Origin: Patescibacteria group bacterium
GTDB taxonomy: Bacteria; Patescibacteriota; Patescibacteriia; 2-12-FULL-60-25
Assembly (NCBI GenBank): GCA_018061025.1
Contig: JAGOUY010000012.1
Coordinates: 1 to 64,000, forward strand
Direction of reading: 5' to 3'
DNA: 64,000 nucleotides
In this document: positions 7,543 through 15,755 of the stretch, piece by piece
How positions within the stretch are numbered: the first letter of the stretch is position 1
Layout of the letters: the number at the start of each line of letters is the position of its first letter
Notes under the pieces: generated by a model
Database searches by the model: none
Told to the model about the DNA's origin: nothing
What the model saw: only the letters and a program-made list of their open reading frames with translations
Translations under genes and position numbers: made by a program

Positions 7543-8625
7543 TTATTCAATATCGCGCATGGCACAGCCAATGGCAACGGCGTAGCGGGGGCCCATCTCT
7601 TCGAGCGTTGGACGTAAATCGAGCGGGTACACTACGCGTGCCCAAGGGTTGCCTAGATAGGTACTCACACTCATTTGTTGCGTTAAAAATTCTGGCAAGC
7701 GTGGCAGGAGCGCCGAACCACCGGTCAAAATAATTTTATCAATCCGTTTTGGCGGGCCGCCCATCGATTCGTGTTGCGATTGATACAGACTGAAAGAATA
7801 TTTTATTTCTTCTAAAATTGGCTTGATGAGCACGGTCAGGATGGGCGAGATGTCCCCCGCTGGAGCAAACGATTGCATCGATTTGATGTCGCGCTTCATG
7901 GATTCGGCTTGCTCCATCGGTAATCCGAGCGTTTTTGCAATGGTTTGCGTGATCGCGTTTCCACCCGTGGCGATCGACCGGGTAACGAAGGGAACGCCCT
8001 GTTCTACGATCATGACGTTTGTACGCAGCATCCCCATGTCGACGATCATGATGGTAGAACGATCCTTACCGATGAGGGAACGGATTTCGGCAAAGGCTTC
8101 CGTTTCGAGAGAGACGAGTTCGAGGCCTGCTTGTTTAAAAATCTCCATGTACTTATTCACCAAGGTTTTGGGGGCGGCGGTCACTAAAATACGCGTGGAA
8201 GGCTTCATCCCCTCTTTCTTTTCGCTCTTTTCAATCACCTTCACGTCTAACGAAACTTCTTCTAATGGCATGGGGATGAGTTTTTTTGCCTGCGCCGCAG
8301 CCAGATCTTTCATCTCTTTTTCGTCGATCGTAGGAACGTTTAGGACGGAGGAAAAAATCGCTGAGATTGGTAAGGCCGTGACCACACGCTTCGTCGTGGT
8401 ACGTGCTTTTGCCAGCATGTCTTTAATAATTTGTGCCGCATTCACTGGATCATTTAACAATGATTGCTCCATGCTATCAGAAGGAACGTTGGCGTAGGCA
8501 TAGGTATTCAAACGAGCCCGGCCTTTTTCATTGCGTAATTCAACCAGTTTGACGCCGCCGAAGCCAACATCAATACCAAGATAGCTGGCGTGTTTTTCCT
8601 GAGAGAATAGAGAGAGAAGACCCAT
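7543..8625 (-). CDS. pilM: Type IV pilus assembly protein PilM
   Basis: Actin-like cytoplasmic protein that binds the PilN N-terminus and connects the inner-membrane alignment complex to the pilus motor. 360 aa from the ATG at 8625 (MGLLSLFSQEKH); the alternative start at 8661 lies over a likely promoter. Visible are the PHOSPHATE-1-like loop YLGIDVGFGGVKLVEL, the second loop IMIVDMGMLRTNVMIV and the adenosine loop KIILTGGSALLPRLPEFL, all typical of PilM/FtsA-like ATPases. PilN, PilO and PilC are not in the window. Confidence 0.93.
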   Translation of the reverse strand: MGLLSLFSQEKHASYLGIDVGFGGVKLVELRNEKGRARLNTYAYANVPSDSMEQSLLNDPVNAAQIIKDMLAKARTTTKRVVTALPISAIFSSVLNVPTIDEKEMKDLAAAQAKKLIPMPLEEVSLDVKVIEKSEKKEGMKPSTRILVTAAPKTLVNKYMEIFKQAGLELVSLETEAFAEIRSLIGKDRSTIMIVDMGMLRTNVMIVEQGVPFVTRSIATGGNAITQTIAKTLGLPMEQAESMKRDIKSMQSFAPAGDISPILTVLIKPILEEIKYSFSLYQSQHESMGGPPKRIDKIILTGGSALLPRLPEFLTQQMSVSTYLGNPWARVVYPLDLRPTLEEMGPRYAVAIGCAMRDIE

Positions 8626-8681
8626 AGAGACGAGGGTAGGATACCACACGAGAGCGATCATCGCATCCCCTTTATTTTGGC

Positions 8682-10085
8682 CTATTCTTCTCGGTTGGGG
8701 ATGTTTAACAATCTTCTTAACATCGCTATCGTTTCTTCATCCTCTATCCCATCTAGAACACTTGGATCGGCATAAGTGATGGTCCTGGGCCCTCCCACTC
8801 GGATCCCTTCTTGCCTCATAAGGCTAAACGCTCTCTCTGTAGCTAATTTATCGTCCGATATACTGGTGGGATTCATGTACTCGCTGAGAGGCGTATACGC
8901 GACACCAAAACGATCCTCATTTTCCAATCCAGGACCTCGCCATATCAACACAGGAGCAAGACCCTCCTCCCAAATTTTTACGAGGCCACTAAAAGGGTTA
9001 GGCGAATCTTTTTTTAGTAGCAGCTTTTCATCTATCTCTGGATAAAATACCGCTCTGTCAGCTTCTTCCTCCAGTCCTAACCACCACATCAACCTATCCT
9101 CGACATCTCGTAGCTCAAATGGCGTATGTGCGCTATGCGCGGAAAAATAGGTTTCTAGAGCCGTTGGCGACAACGCCACATTTCGCTCACTAAAATACGC
9201 AAATGCTTGAGACATCATCAAATCTATATACGCGCCGGTAGGATGTGAAGCCGCCAAAATTTCAGGCGACTGTGCCCATTTATCTAGTCCACCCGGTAGA
9301 ACTGTACTCAACATGTTATAACGAGCTGCTTGCGCCAACCCAATACACAGCCCATTATAAAGTCTCGTGTCAGACAAGACGCTCCGGGTAAGAATCGGCG
9401 GAGTAAAATCGTGAGCCCGGCGCATCTCTCCCTCACGATTCACAATCGCTCTTGAAAAGAAATTATCTTCTGGCGGTTCTACATATATGCATTCAATGGG
9501 TTGAGACGGATTTCGCCCCTCTCTTTGACCGTGGATCGCCGCTTCTAAATTTGCTTTCGCTTTTATGAAGGCTGCTTGATGAACAACGAATGAGCGTAAT
9601 TGAGTCAAGGAAGCAGGGTGCTCTTCGGGGTTCTTGCCGATACTAGGTAAACACGATCCTACGTTCCTTATTTCTAGAAATTCTGTGGGCTGATACTGCC
9701 TTACAACCCTAAACCTGAATTGGGAAATATTCTCGGTCGTAATAAGATCGCGCGCCTCGCACGCTTCTTGCGCCTGTATCAAATAACCTGCACGTATCTG
9801 CTCTATAACAGCTAATACTTTATCTATTTCAGCCCATCTTTTTTTATCTTCTTCGCGATCATTCGTGGTCGCTAAATCCCCCCCATCTTCTCTACGTTTA
9901 TCAAAATCTGCTAGCAATGCATCAATCTCCCCTTGCTCCTTTGCATAGTCTCGGAGCACTTCTGTAACCGCCTGAGAACGGGCGGCGTCAACCGATGGTT
10001 TGCATAATTTCCTACGAAATTCTTCCAAACTCCTCGATTCACAGACGCCTCTGAAGAGATGATCTGGGTTTTTTATTTGCTCCAT
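8682..10085 (-). CDS. Hypothetical protein, 467 aa
   Basis: Not recognised. Apparently soluble: no signal peptide and no membrane segment. The N-terminal 120 residues are strongly charged and helical (ADFDKRREDGGDLATTNDRE). The remainder mixes helices with a possible globular domain containing WAQSPEILAASHPTGAYIDL and MWWLGLEEEADRAVFYPEID. It sits between rnhA and the pilus genes in the same direction, but has its own TAATAT hexamer 8 nt before the start. Length, composition and the precise promoter support a real gene; no function is proposed. Confidence 0.72.
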   Translation of the reverse strand: MEQIKNPDHLFRGVCESRSLEEFRRKLCKPSVDAARSQAVTEVLRDYAKEQGEIDALLADFDKRREDGGDLATTNDREEDKKRWAEIDKVLAVIEQIRAGYLIQAQEACEARDLITTENISQFRFRVVRQYQPTEFLEIRNVGSCLPSIGKNPEEHPASLTQLRSFVVHQAAFIKAKANLEAAIHGQREGRNPSQPIECIYVEPPEDNFFSRAIVNREGEMRRAHDFTPPILTRSVLSDTRLYNGLCIGLAQAARYNMLSTVLPGGLDKWAQSPEILAASHPTGAYIDLMMSQAFAYFSERNVALSPTALETYFSAHSAHTPFELRDVEDRLMWWLGLEEEADRAVFYPEIDEKLLLKKDSPNPFSGLVKIWEEGLAPVLIWRGPGLENEDRFGVAYTPLSEYMNPTSISDDKLATERAFSLMRQEGIRVGGPRTITYADPSVLDGIEDEETIAMLRRLLNIPNREE

Positions 10086-10093
10086 ATAATAAA

Positions 10094-10099
10094 ATATTA
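10094..10099 (-). promoter_or_regulatory. -10-like element TAATAT of the 467-aa gene
   Basis: TAATAT with 8 nt to the ATG at 10085. It overlaps the rnhA stop codon. Confidence 0.5.
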
Positions 10100-10501
10100 T
10101 TTCCCCACATCCATTGCCTTATTTGCCAAGGCATCTGCCGCTTTATTGAATTCACGTCGTACATGACGATAGTGAACGCGGCCAAGCTGCGCTTCTAAGC
10201 CCTTCATTTCACGAAAGCGGAGTTGCAAGTCTGGATTTTTGACGCGATATTCTCCATTGGCCTGCTTGATAAGGAGCTCACTATCGGCGACTATTTCTAT
10301 TTCTTTTGCCCCCAAAGCCACGGCACGCGACAAAGCGAGGATAACGGCTTGGTATTCGGCTTGGTTATTCGTGGTTCTGCCTAAAAATTTGGCATGCTCC
10401 TCTAGAACCTCTCCTGTCTTCGCATCTTCAATCACCACCCCGATCCCAGAAGGACCTGGATTACCGCGAGAACCGCCATCTGTACGCGCAAGGAGATACA
10501 T
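10097..10501 (-). CDS. rnhA: Ribonuclease HI family protein
   Basis: Cleaves the RNA strand of RNA-DNA hybrids. 134 aa, the short bacterial/archaeal-like form without the basic protrusion helix region of E. coli RnhA. Catalytic acids are visible: Asp in RTDGGSRGNPGPSG, Glu in NNQAEYQAV, Asp in VADSELLIKQ, and the C-terminal Asp in AADALANKAMD. The start lies 3 bases after the recJ stop, so it is coupled to recJ; both act on replication or repair intermediates. Confidence 0.92.
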   Translation of the reverse strand: MYLLARTDGGSRGNPGPSGIGVVIEDAKTGEVLEEHAKFLGRTTNNQAEYQAVILALSRAVALGAKEIEIVADSELLIKQANGEYRVKNPDLQLRFREMKGLEAQLGRVHYRHVRREFNKAADALANKAMDVGK

Positions 10502-10504
10502 GAG

Positions 10505-12316
10505 CTAGGAAACCTTTTTAAAATCTAGTAAACGACATTCTGCGTCCTTTCTTCCGTTCCACTCGTTGACAGCCACAGTATAGACGAGATCGATGGCCGC
10601 GCCAACGGACACTTCTATGACACGTTCACCGAGCTTGAAGCCTAAGGCTTTGACGCGACGGCCGCGCGGCGTGATGAGCGTGAGACGAAGATGATTTTTG
10701 TTAGCGCCGATGAGATCGAGCGCAGCTATCCGGACATTCCGCGATAAGAAGATGGGGCGACGATTGCCTTCGCCAAACGGTTCAAGCCGGGCAATATCCT
10801 CCGCAAAAGGCATATCTACCATATCAAGCGACATGTCTGCATCGATCTGAATTGTTGGAACTAATTGATGCGGTTCTAATTGTTCTTTTGCATGTTTTGC
10901 CAAGGCTTCGGCGAATTCTGCGAGGCGCGTTTCATCTTTTAGGGCAAATCCACAGGCTTGGACATGTCCGCCTGAACGGGTAAGAATCCCCTCCCCTGCC
11001 AAGCGCACGCCCTGGGTAATGTCATAGGCAGGAATGGAACGTCCCGAGCCGATCCACGTCCCTTCGTGCTGTCCGACGACGGTGATAGGTCTTGCGAATC
11101 TCTCGAGAAGCTTCCCCGCAACTAACCCTACGAGTGCAGGCGACCAATTATCTTTCCAAAGCGTAATTGCATGCGGAAGATTGGCGAGATCATACCGCTC
11201 TTTTAATTGAGCCTCTGCCTCCACCATCATGCTCTTGGTCGTTTCTTGGCGTTCACGATTGCAACGTTCTACTTGCCTTGCGAGATCTTTCGCTTCGTCT
11301 TCGGTAGTAGCCAGCATGAGACGCAAAGCGAGTTCAGCGTGCTCCATTCTCCCTGCGGCATTAATACGCGGACCGAGTGCGAATCCGATGGATTCGCTAT
11401 CCATCTTGCCATATTCTAAGGCCGAAGCCTCAATCAAAGCTCGTAACCCAAGACGGCGCGTCTTATTGAGTACCTTTAAGCCGTATATTTCTAAGACACG
11501 ATTCTCCCCCACCAACGGAACCATATCTGTCACTGTCGCGATTGCCACAAGATCCAATAGCCATTTCTCCCAACCGGGTTGGATATCAAGTCCGCGAGCA
11601 CGAGCGGCGTCCAAAAGAGCGCAGGCAAATTTGTAGGCAACCCCAACGGCCGCGAGTTTTTTAAAGGGATACGTCTCTTCTGGTAAGCCGGGGTGAATCA
11701 AAAATCCATCTGGGAGTGTGTCTCCAAATTGGTGATGATCGACCACAATCGTGTCGATATTCTCCCCTTTGGCGAGGGCGATTTCCTCAACACACGCAAT
11801 CCCACAGTCAACGGTGATGATGAGGCGAGTGTCACGTTCTTTTAATTTTGGGACGGTTCCTTTGTGCAAGCCGTACCCTTCTTTGTCGCGATGAGGAATG
11901 TAAAAATCAACAAGAGTATCGGGTATCGTGTATTCAGTATCGAGTATGGCGGATGGATCAACTGTAATTCTTACTTCCTGGTTGTCGATCCCCTTTATTT
12001 TTTGTTCTATCTCTCTCAAAGTTGTGATGATGACGGTTGAACCGGTAACACCGTCTGCATCATAGTCGCCGTGGACCGTGATCCGTTCACCGGCTTCCAA
12101 GGCAGCAAAAATACGCTCAATGGCCGCGGGCATGTGGCGGAATTGAGTTGGGTCGTGGACATGGTCCTCCCACGAAGGTGATAAAAAATCTTGCGCGGCT
12201 TGTTTTGTTTGTAATCCCCGATTCCAGAGCAATTGCGCAATTACAGGCGAGGGAACATCTACCGTTTGGGTAAAGTCTGCTGGGGCAGGATCAGCCGTTT
12301 TCCAAGTACGTGTCAT
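10505..12316 (-). CDS. recJ: Single-stranded-DNA-specific exonuclease RecJ
   Basis: 5'-3' single-strand DNA exonuclease of recombination and mismatch repair. 603 aa, close to family length. The DHH phosphoesterase motifs are all present: HGDYDADGVTGS near residue 85, ITVDCGIA, VVDHHQFGD near 200, then LGPRINAAGRM. The DHHA1 nucleic-acid-binding motif GGHVQACGFAL lies near 430, and an OB-fold C-terminus follows. It belongs to a lepA-to-rnhA run of minus-strand genes. Confidence 0.96.
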   Translation of the reverse strand: MTRTWKTADPAPADFTQTVDVPSPVIAQLLWNRGLQTKQAAQDFLSPSWEDHVHDPTQFRHMPAAIERIFAALEAGERITVHGDYDADGVTGSTVIITTLREIEQKIKGIDNQEVRITVDPSAILDTEYTIPDTLVDFYIPHRDKEGYGLHKGTVPKLKERDTRLIITVDCGIACVEEIALAKGENIDTIVVDHHQFGDTLPDGFLIHPGLPEETYPFKKLAAVGVAYKFACALLDAARARGLDIQPGWEKWLLDLVAIATVTDMVPLVGENRVLEIYGLKVLNKTRRLGLRALIEASALEYGKMDSESIGFALGPRINAAGRMEHAELALRLMLATTEDEAKDLARQVERCNRERQETTKSMMVEAEAQLKERYDLANLPHAITLWKDNWSPALVGLVAGKLLERFARPITVVGQHEGTWIGSGRSIPAYDITQGVRLAGEGILTRSGGHVQACGFALKDETRLAEFAEALAKHAKEQLEPHQLVPTIQIDADMSLDMVDMPFAEDIARLEPFGEGNRRPIFLSRNVRIAALDLIGANKNHLRLTLITPRGRRVKALGFKLGERVIEVSVGAAIDLVYTVAVNEWNGRKDAECRLLDFKKVS

Positions 12317-12367
12317 GTTTCCATCATGGCAATCGAGAGCTGGTTGAGCAAGAGGAGGTTTATTTAC

Positions 12368-12472
12368 CTAAAACCCTCCCCCAATAAGGGGGGCGACCAA
12401 GAACAGGATGGTGGCTACGATCATAAAAGCAGCGAAGACTTTCATGATGGCGGTGGTATATTTGCGTTTCAT
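12368..12472 (-). CDS. 34-aa single-pass membrane miniprotein
   Basis: A tiny ORF: basic start MKRKYTTAIMKVF, then one hydrophobic helix (AAFMIVATILFLVAPLI) and a GGGF end. It starts 2 nt after the stop of the 129-aa gene and lies about 50 nt before recJ, fully within the operon. The clean positive-inside single-helix design supports coding. Function unknown. Confidence 0.6.
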   Translation of the reverse strand: MKRKYTTAIMKVFAAFMIVATILFLVAPLIGGGF

Positions 12473-12474
12473 AG

Positions 12475-12864
12475 TTATGCAGCACGACGGATTGATTGCA
12501 ACGTCGCCTCCCTTTCTGTCATCCTACGCCTTTCTTCCTCTACATGTTGTCGTAATTCCATAAGGACATCCGCTGCTTCTGGTCGATTATTCTGCATGAT
12601 ATCTGACATATCATTTAGCATTTCTGTGCCACTTGCCAGGGCAAATACTGCCCCAGCTATCGCGCGAAACAATTGCTGCCTTCTACGTGCCAAACCAGAA
12701 AATTGATCCCAGAGGCTGCGAGGGGCATCTGCCTTTGGCTCAGGAGGAGTCTCAGGGATAGATGAAGTGAGCTTTGTCAACTCTGCCAGTATTCGTTCTC
12801 TCTCTGCAGGATTACCCCACACCTCATGGGTGAACTTTCTTGATGCTTGAGATTCAACAGACAT
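12475..12864 (-). CDS. Hypothetical protein, 129 aa
   Basis: Not recognised. Mostly helical and charged, with an amphipathic to weakly hydrophobic centre (LFRAIAGAVFALASGTEML) that might touch the membrane, and a C-terminal coiled-coil-like stretch (ELRQHVEEERRRMTEREAT). It lies 3 nt after a 41-aa gene and 2 nt before a 34-aa membrane miniprotein, so the three small genes form one coupled unit between lepA and recJ. Confidence 0.6.
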   Translation of the reverse strand: MSVESQASRKFTHEVWGNPAERERILAELTKLTSSIPETPPEPKADAPRSLWDQFSGLARRRQQLFRAIAGAVFALASGTEMLNDMSDIMQNNRPEAADVLMELRQHVEEERRRMTEREATLQSIRRAA

Positions 12865-12867
12865 AGA

Positions 12868-12993
12868 CTATGCTCCGGCCACGGAAGCCAACTCTTCCAT
12901 ATATTCTTTATAATTTGAGCGATACTCAAGCAGCATGACTTTTATGTTGGAAAGCATGGCGTTTAATTCCTGCTCGGTCATGGGATGGTCCAT
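12868..12993 (-). CDS. Hypothetical 41-aa protein
   Basis: Short ORF starting MDHPMTEQELNAMLSNIK and ending SVAGA. It is predicted to be one amphipathic helix (MLLEYRSNYKEYMEELA). It starts 12 nt after the lepA stop and ends 3 nt before the next start; this tight fit is the main evidence. Unknown role. Confidence 0.5.
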   Translation of the reverse strand: MDHPMTEQELNAMLSNIKVMLLEYRSNYKEYMEELASVAGA

Positions 12994-13005
12994 ATAGTCT
13001 ACATA

Positions 13006-14805
13006 TTACCCTCTGCGCAGGACTTTGATAAAGGCCTCCGATGGGATTTCGACTCCGCCTTTACCATGTTCAAGCATGCGTTTCTTGCCTTTCTTTTGCT
13101 TCTGTAAGAGCTTCGACTTACGGGAATAGTCCCCACCTGACATTTTAGCGAGCACATCTTTGCGGAAGGCTTGGATGCGGTCGGAGGCGATAATCTTGGC
13201 GCCTATTGCAGCTTGTAATTTTACGACAAACTGTTGGCGTGGGATTTCTTCGGCCAATGTTTCCACGATTTCTTTGCCACGACGATAGGCTTCACTTTCG
13301 TGTAAGAGCGTTGCTAAGGCCTCCAACGGTTCGTCCGCAACGAGGATATCGAGGCGAACAACTTCGGAGGGACGATAATCGAGAAAATCGTAGTTTAGGG
13401 AAGCATACCCCGCGGTTACTCCTTTGAGCTTATCGTAAAAATCCACGATCACGGAGGCGAGCGGCATTTGATAGTGCAGGAGCGCGCGCGTTGTGTCGAT
13501 GTATTCCGTGTTTTTATATTCCCCGCGACGGTCTTGGACGAGCGCCATGACGTTGCCGATGTAGTCTTTAGGACAGAGAATATCTACTGTCACATATGGC
13601 TCGCGTGTTTCTTGAATGCGTGATGGCTCTGGGAAGGCGCCTGGAGCTTTGATTAAAACTTCTGTCCCGTCGGTCTTTGTGACTTCATAGCCTACGGAAG
13701 GTGTCGTCACGACAACATCCATATCAAACTCACGTGATAAGCGTTCTTGCACGATTTCGAGATGAAGCATACCGAGCAAGCCACAACGGAAGCCGAAACC
13801 AAGCGCGAGAGAATGTTCCGGCTCAAAACTTAAGGCGGCATCGCTTAATTTAAGTTTTAGGATAGCGTCACGCAGTTTTTCATACTCACTCCCATCCATA
13901 GGGAATAACCCCGCATAGACCATGGGATGGACTTCTTTATAGCCCGCCAAGGGTTGGATATTTTCTCCCACGGCAGCGATCGTGTCGCCCACACGCACAG
14001 CGGAAATATCTTTCAAGCCTGTAACGATGTACCCAATATCCCCTGCTTCCATGCGTTCCGAGTCAACGTGATCCGGCTTCATATAACCGAGCTCGAGAGC
14101 AGTGCCCGGGGAATCGGTGGCGATAAAATGAATGGAGGTTTGTTTGGCGATGGAACCGTCCATACAACGCACGTAGGCGATAACCCCTTGATAGTCGTTG
14201 TATTTGGAATCGAAAATGATGGCACGGAACGGGGCCGTAGGATTTCCGGAGGGGGGTGGCACATCTTTGACCACGCGTTCGAGGATGAGATCGACACCGA
14301 CACCCGTCTTACCAGAGGCGCAAATAATTTCTTCGCGTTTGCAACCGATGAGGTGCATGAGCTCAGCGGCACGTTTTTCTACGTCGGCATTTGGAAGATC
14401 GATCTTATTTAAAACCGGAATGATGGTGAGATTTTGTTCGATGGCGAGATACAAGTTGGCGATTGTTTGCGCTTGCACGCCTTGGGTGGAATCGACGAGT
14501 AAAACAGCGCCCTCCACGGCGGCCAAGGAACGTGAAACTTCGTAAGTAAAATCGACGTGACCAGGGGTATCAATTAAATTTAATTCGTATTCATTGCCAT
14601 CCTTCGCTTTATATTTCATGCGTGCTGGCTGGAGTTTGATGGTGATGCCACGTTCACGCTCCAATTCCATCGTATCGAGCAATTGCTCTTTCATTTTGCG
14701 CTTTTCAATGGTGCCCGTGATCTCCAAAAGACGGTCGGAGAGAGTCGACTTACCGTGGTCGATATGGGCAATGATGCAGAAATTGCGAATACGAGCTTGA
14801 TCCAT
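13006..14805 (-). CDS. lepA: Elongation factor 4 (LepA), ribosome back-translocase GTPase
   Basis: Translational GTPase that binds ribosomes and promotes back-translocation or assists biogenesis. 599 aa, standard length. G1 loop AHIDHGKST at residues 13-21, G3 DTPGHVDFTYEV, G4 NKIDLPNAD; then domain II, the two alpha/beta domains (FRCGLLGMLHLEIVQERL) and the LepA-specific C-terminal domain ending SGGDYSRKSKLLQKQKKGK. First gene of the lepA-small genes-recJ-rnhA run. Confidence 0.98.
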   Translation of the reverse strand: MDQARIRNFCIIAHIDHGKSTLSDRLLEITGTIEKRKMKEQLLDTMELERERGITIKLQPARMKYKAKDGNEYELNLIDTPGHVDFTYEVSRSLAAVEGAVLLVDSTQGVQAQTIANLYLAIEQNLTIIPVLNKIDLPNADVEKRAAELMHLIGCKREEIICASGKTGVGVDLILERVVKDVPPPSGNPTAPFRAIIFDSKYNDYQGVIAYVRCMDGSIAKQTSIHFIATDSPGTALELGYMKPDHVDSERMEAGDIGYIVTGLKDISAVRVGDTIAAVGENIQPLAGYKEVHPMVYAGLFPMDGSEYEKLRDAILKLKLSDAALSFEPEHSLALGFGFRCGLLGMLHLEIVQERLSREFDMDVVVTTPSVGYEVTKTDGTEVLIKAPGAFPEPSRIQETREPYVTVDILCPKDYIGNVMALVQDRRGEYKNTEYIDTTRALLHYQMPLASVIVDFYDKLKGVTAGYASLNYDFLDYRPSEVVRLDILVADEPLEALATLLHESEAYRRGKEIVETLAEEIPRQQFVVKLQAAIGAKIIASDRIQAFRKDVLAKMSGGDYSRKSKLLQKQKKGKKRMLEHGKGGVEIPSEAFIKVLRRG

Positions 14806-14854
14806 GGCCGTAGAATGCCCAAAGATTAGCGAAAAAGCAAGGGATCTATATTAT

Positions 14855-14885
14855 TAAAACTCCCCGATCTGCTCAGGGAGTTTTT
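14855..14885 (-). terminator. Rho-independent terminator after the 258-aa secreted gene
   Basis: AAAACTCCC...GGGAGTTTT stem with about 11 nt between the arms. The T tract reads on the minus strand after the gene ending at 14899. It separates that gene from lepA. Confidence 0.8.
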
Positions 14886-14898
14886 ACTGCTTTATTCC

Positions 14899-15675
14899 TT
14901 ATTTCTTCGCGGCCTTCATGGCTGCCAAGAATGTCGCACGCGCTGCCTTTGCATTGGCTTGATATTGAGTGCGTGCTTTAACTTCTTCTGCTGTGCGCGT
15001 TGTCTTAGCTTGCTTCATGGTTGCTTGGTAGGCGTTGTTAGCGGCGGTTGTCGCTTGACGATAGGCTGTTTGAGCCTGCGTGAGCGCCGCGCGGAAGGCT
15101 TTGTTCGCGGCCGTGCGTTCGTCTTTGTTGGTTGAGTTGCACTTCTGTTTCCAAGCTGCCTCAGCCGCATTGACCGCCGTGCGACGGACGTTAATGGCCT
15201 GGTCGTGGGCCGTACGACGGGCTGCGAGGGCCTGGGTTTGCGTCTTACGAAAATCTTGTAACGCTGCATCTAACACATTGCGGCGGTTTTGGATCGCGAT
15301 ACTCATGGAGACGCGATAATATTCGACGGCGCGTTTTTGGGCGTCGTTCTTCGCCACACGTTCATCTTGCTTAACCTCACGCTGCATGCGAGCTGCGTCT
15401 GCTTCGGCGCGGCGAGTCTCTAGCTTTGTATCAACATCGGCTTGCGTCTTAGCAATCCGCTCGTCAGCCTTGGCGCGAGCCGCTAAGAGCTTCGCATCTG
15501 CTTCGGCGCGGGTGCGTTCAAGTCGGGCTTCGAAGTTGGCGACGCGGTCCATACAGGTAACCGTTGGTGCCATGACCGTTGAGGACGCATTGCTCTCGGC
15601 TAAAACGGCGACAGGAGAGGCGAGGGTGGCGGTTAATAAGCTTGCGGAGATCAAGGATATAAAGGATTTGTTCAT
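14899..15675 (-). CDS. Secreted alanine-rich coiled-coil protein, 258 aa
   Basis: No family recognised. Signal peptide at residues 1-26 (MNKSFISLISASLLTATLAS...AVLAE). The mature protein is nearly all helix, rich in Ala, Arg, Lys and Thr, with repetitive segments such as RAEADAKLLAARAKADERIAK and TRRTAHDQAINVRRTAVNAAE; a single Cys pair (C41, C179 approx.) could join the ends. A CATAAT hexamer 8 nt before the ATG may be its promoter, and it has its own terminator, so it is a stand-alone gene. Possibly a cell-surface spacer or adhesin. Confidence 0.75.
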   Translation of the reverse strand: MNKSFISLISASLLTATLASPVAVLAESNASSTVMAPTVTCMDRVANFEARLERTRAEADAKLLAARAKADERIAKTQADVDTKLETRRAEADAARMQREVKQDERVAKNDAQKRAVEYYRVSMSIAIQNRRNVLDAALQDFRKTQTQALAARRTAHDQAINVRRTAVNAAEAAWKQKCNSTNKDERTAANKAFRAALTQAQTAYRQATTAANNAYQATMKQAKTTRTAEEVKARTQYQANAKAARATFLAAMKAAKK

Positions 15676-15755
15676 ATATAGAGATTATGATGAAGGAAAG
15701 CGTAAAAGTCTACAAGTAGCTATACCGTTATCCCGTAAAAATGTTACAAAGGTCT

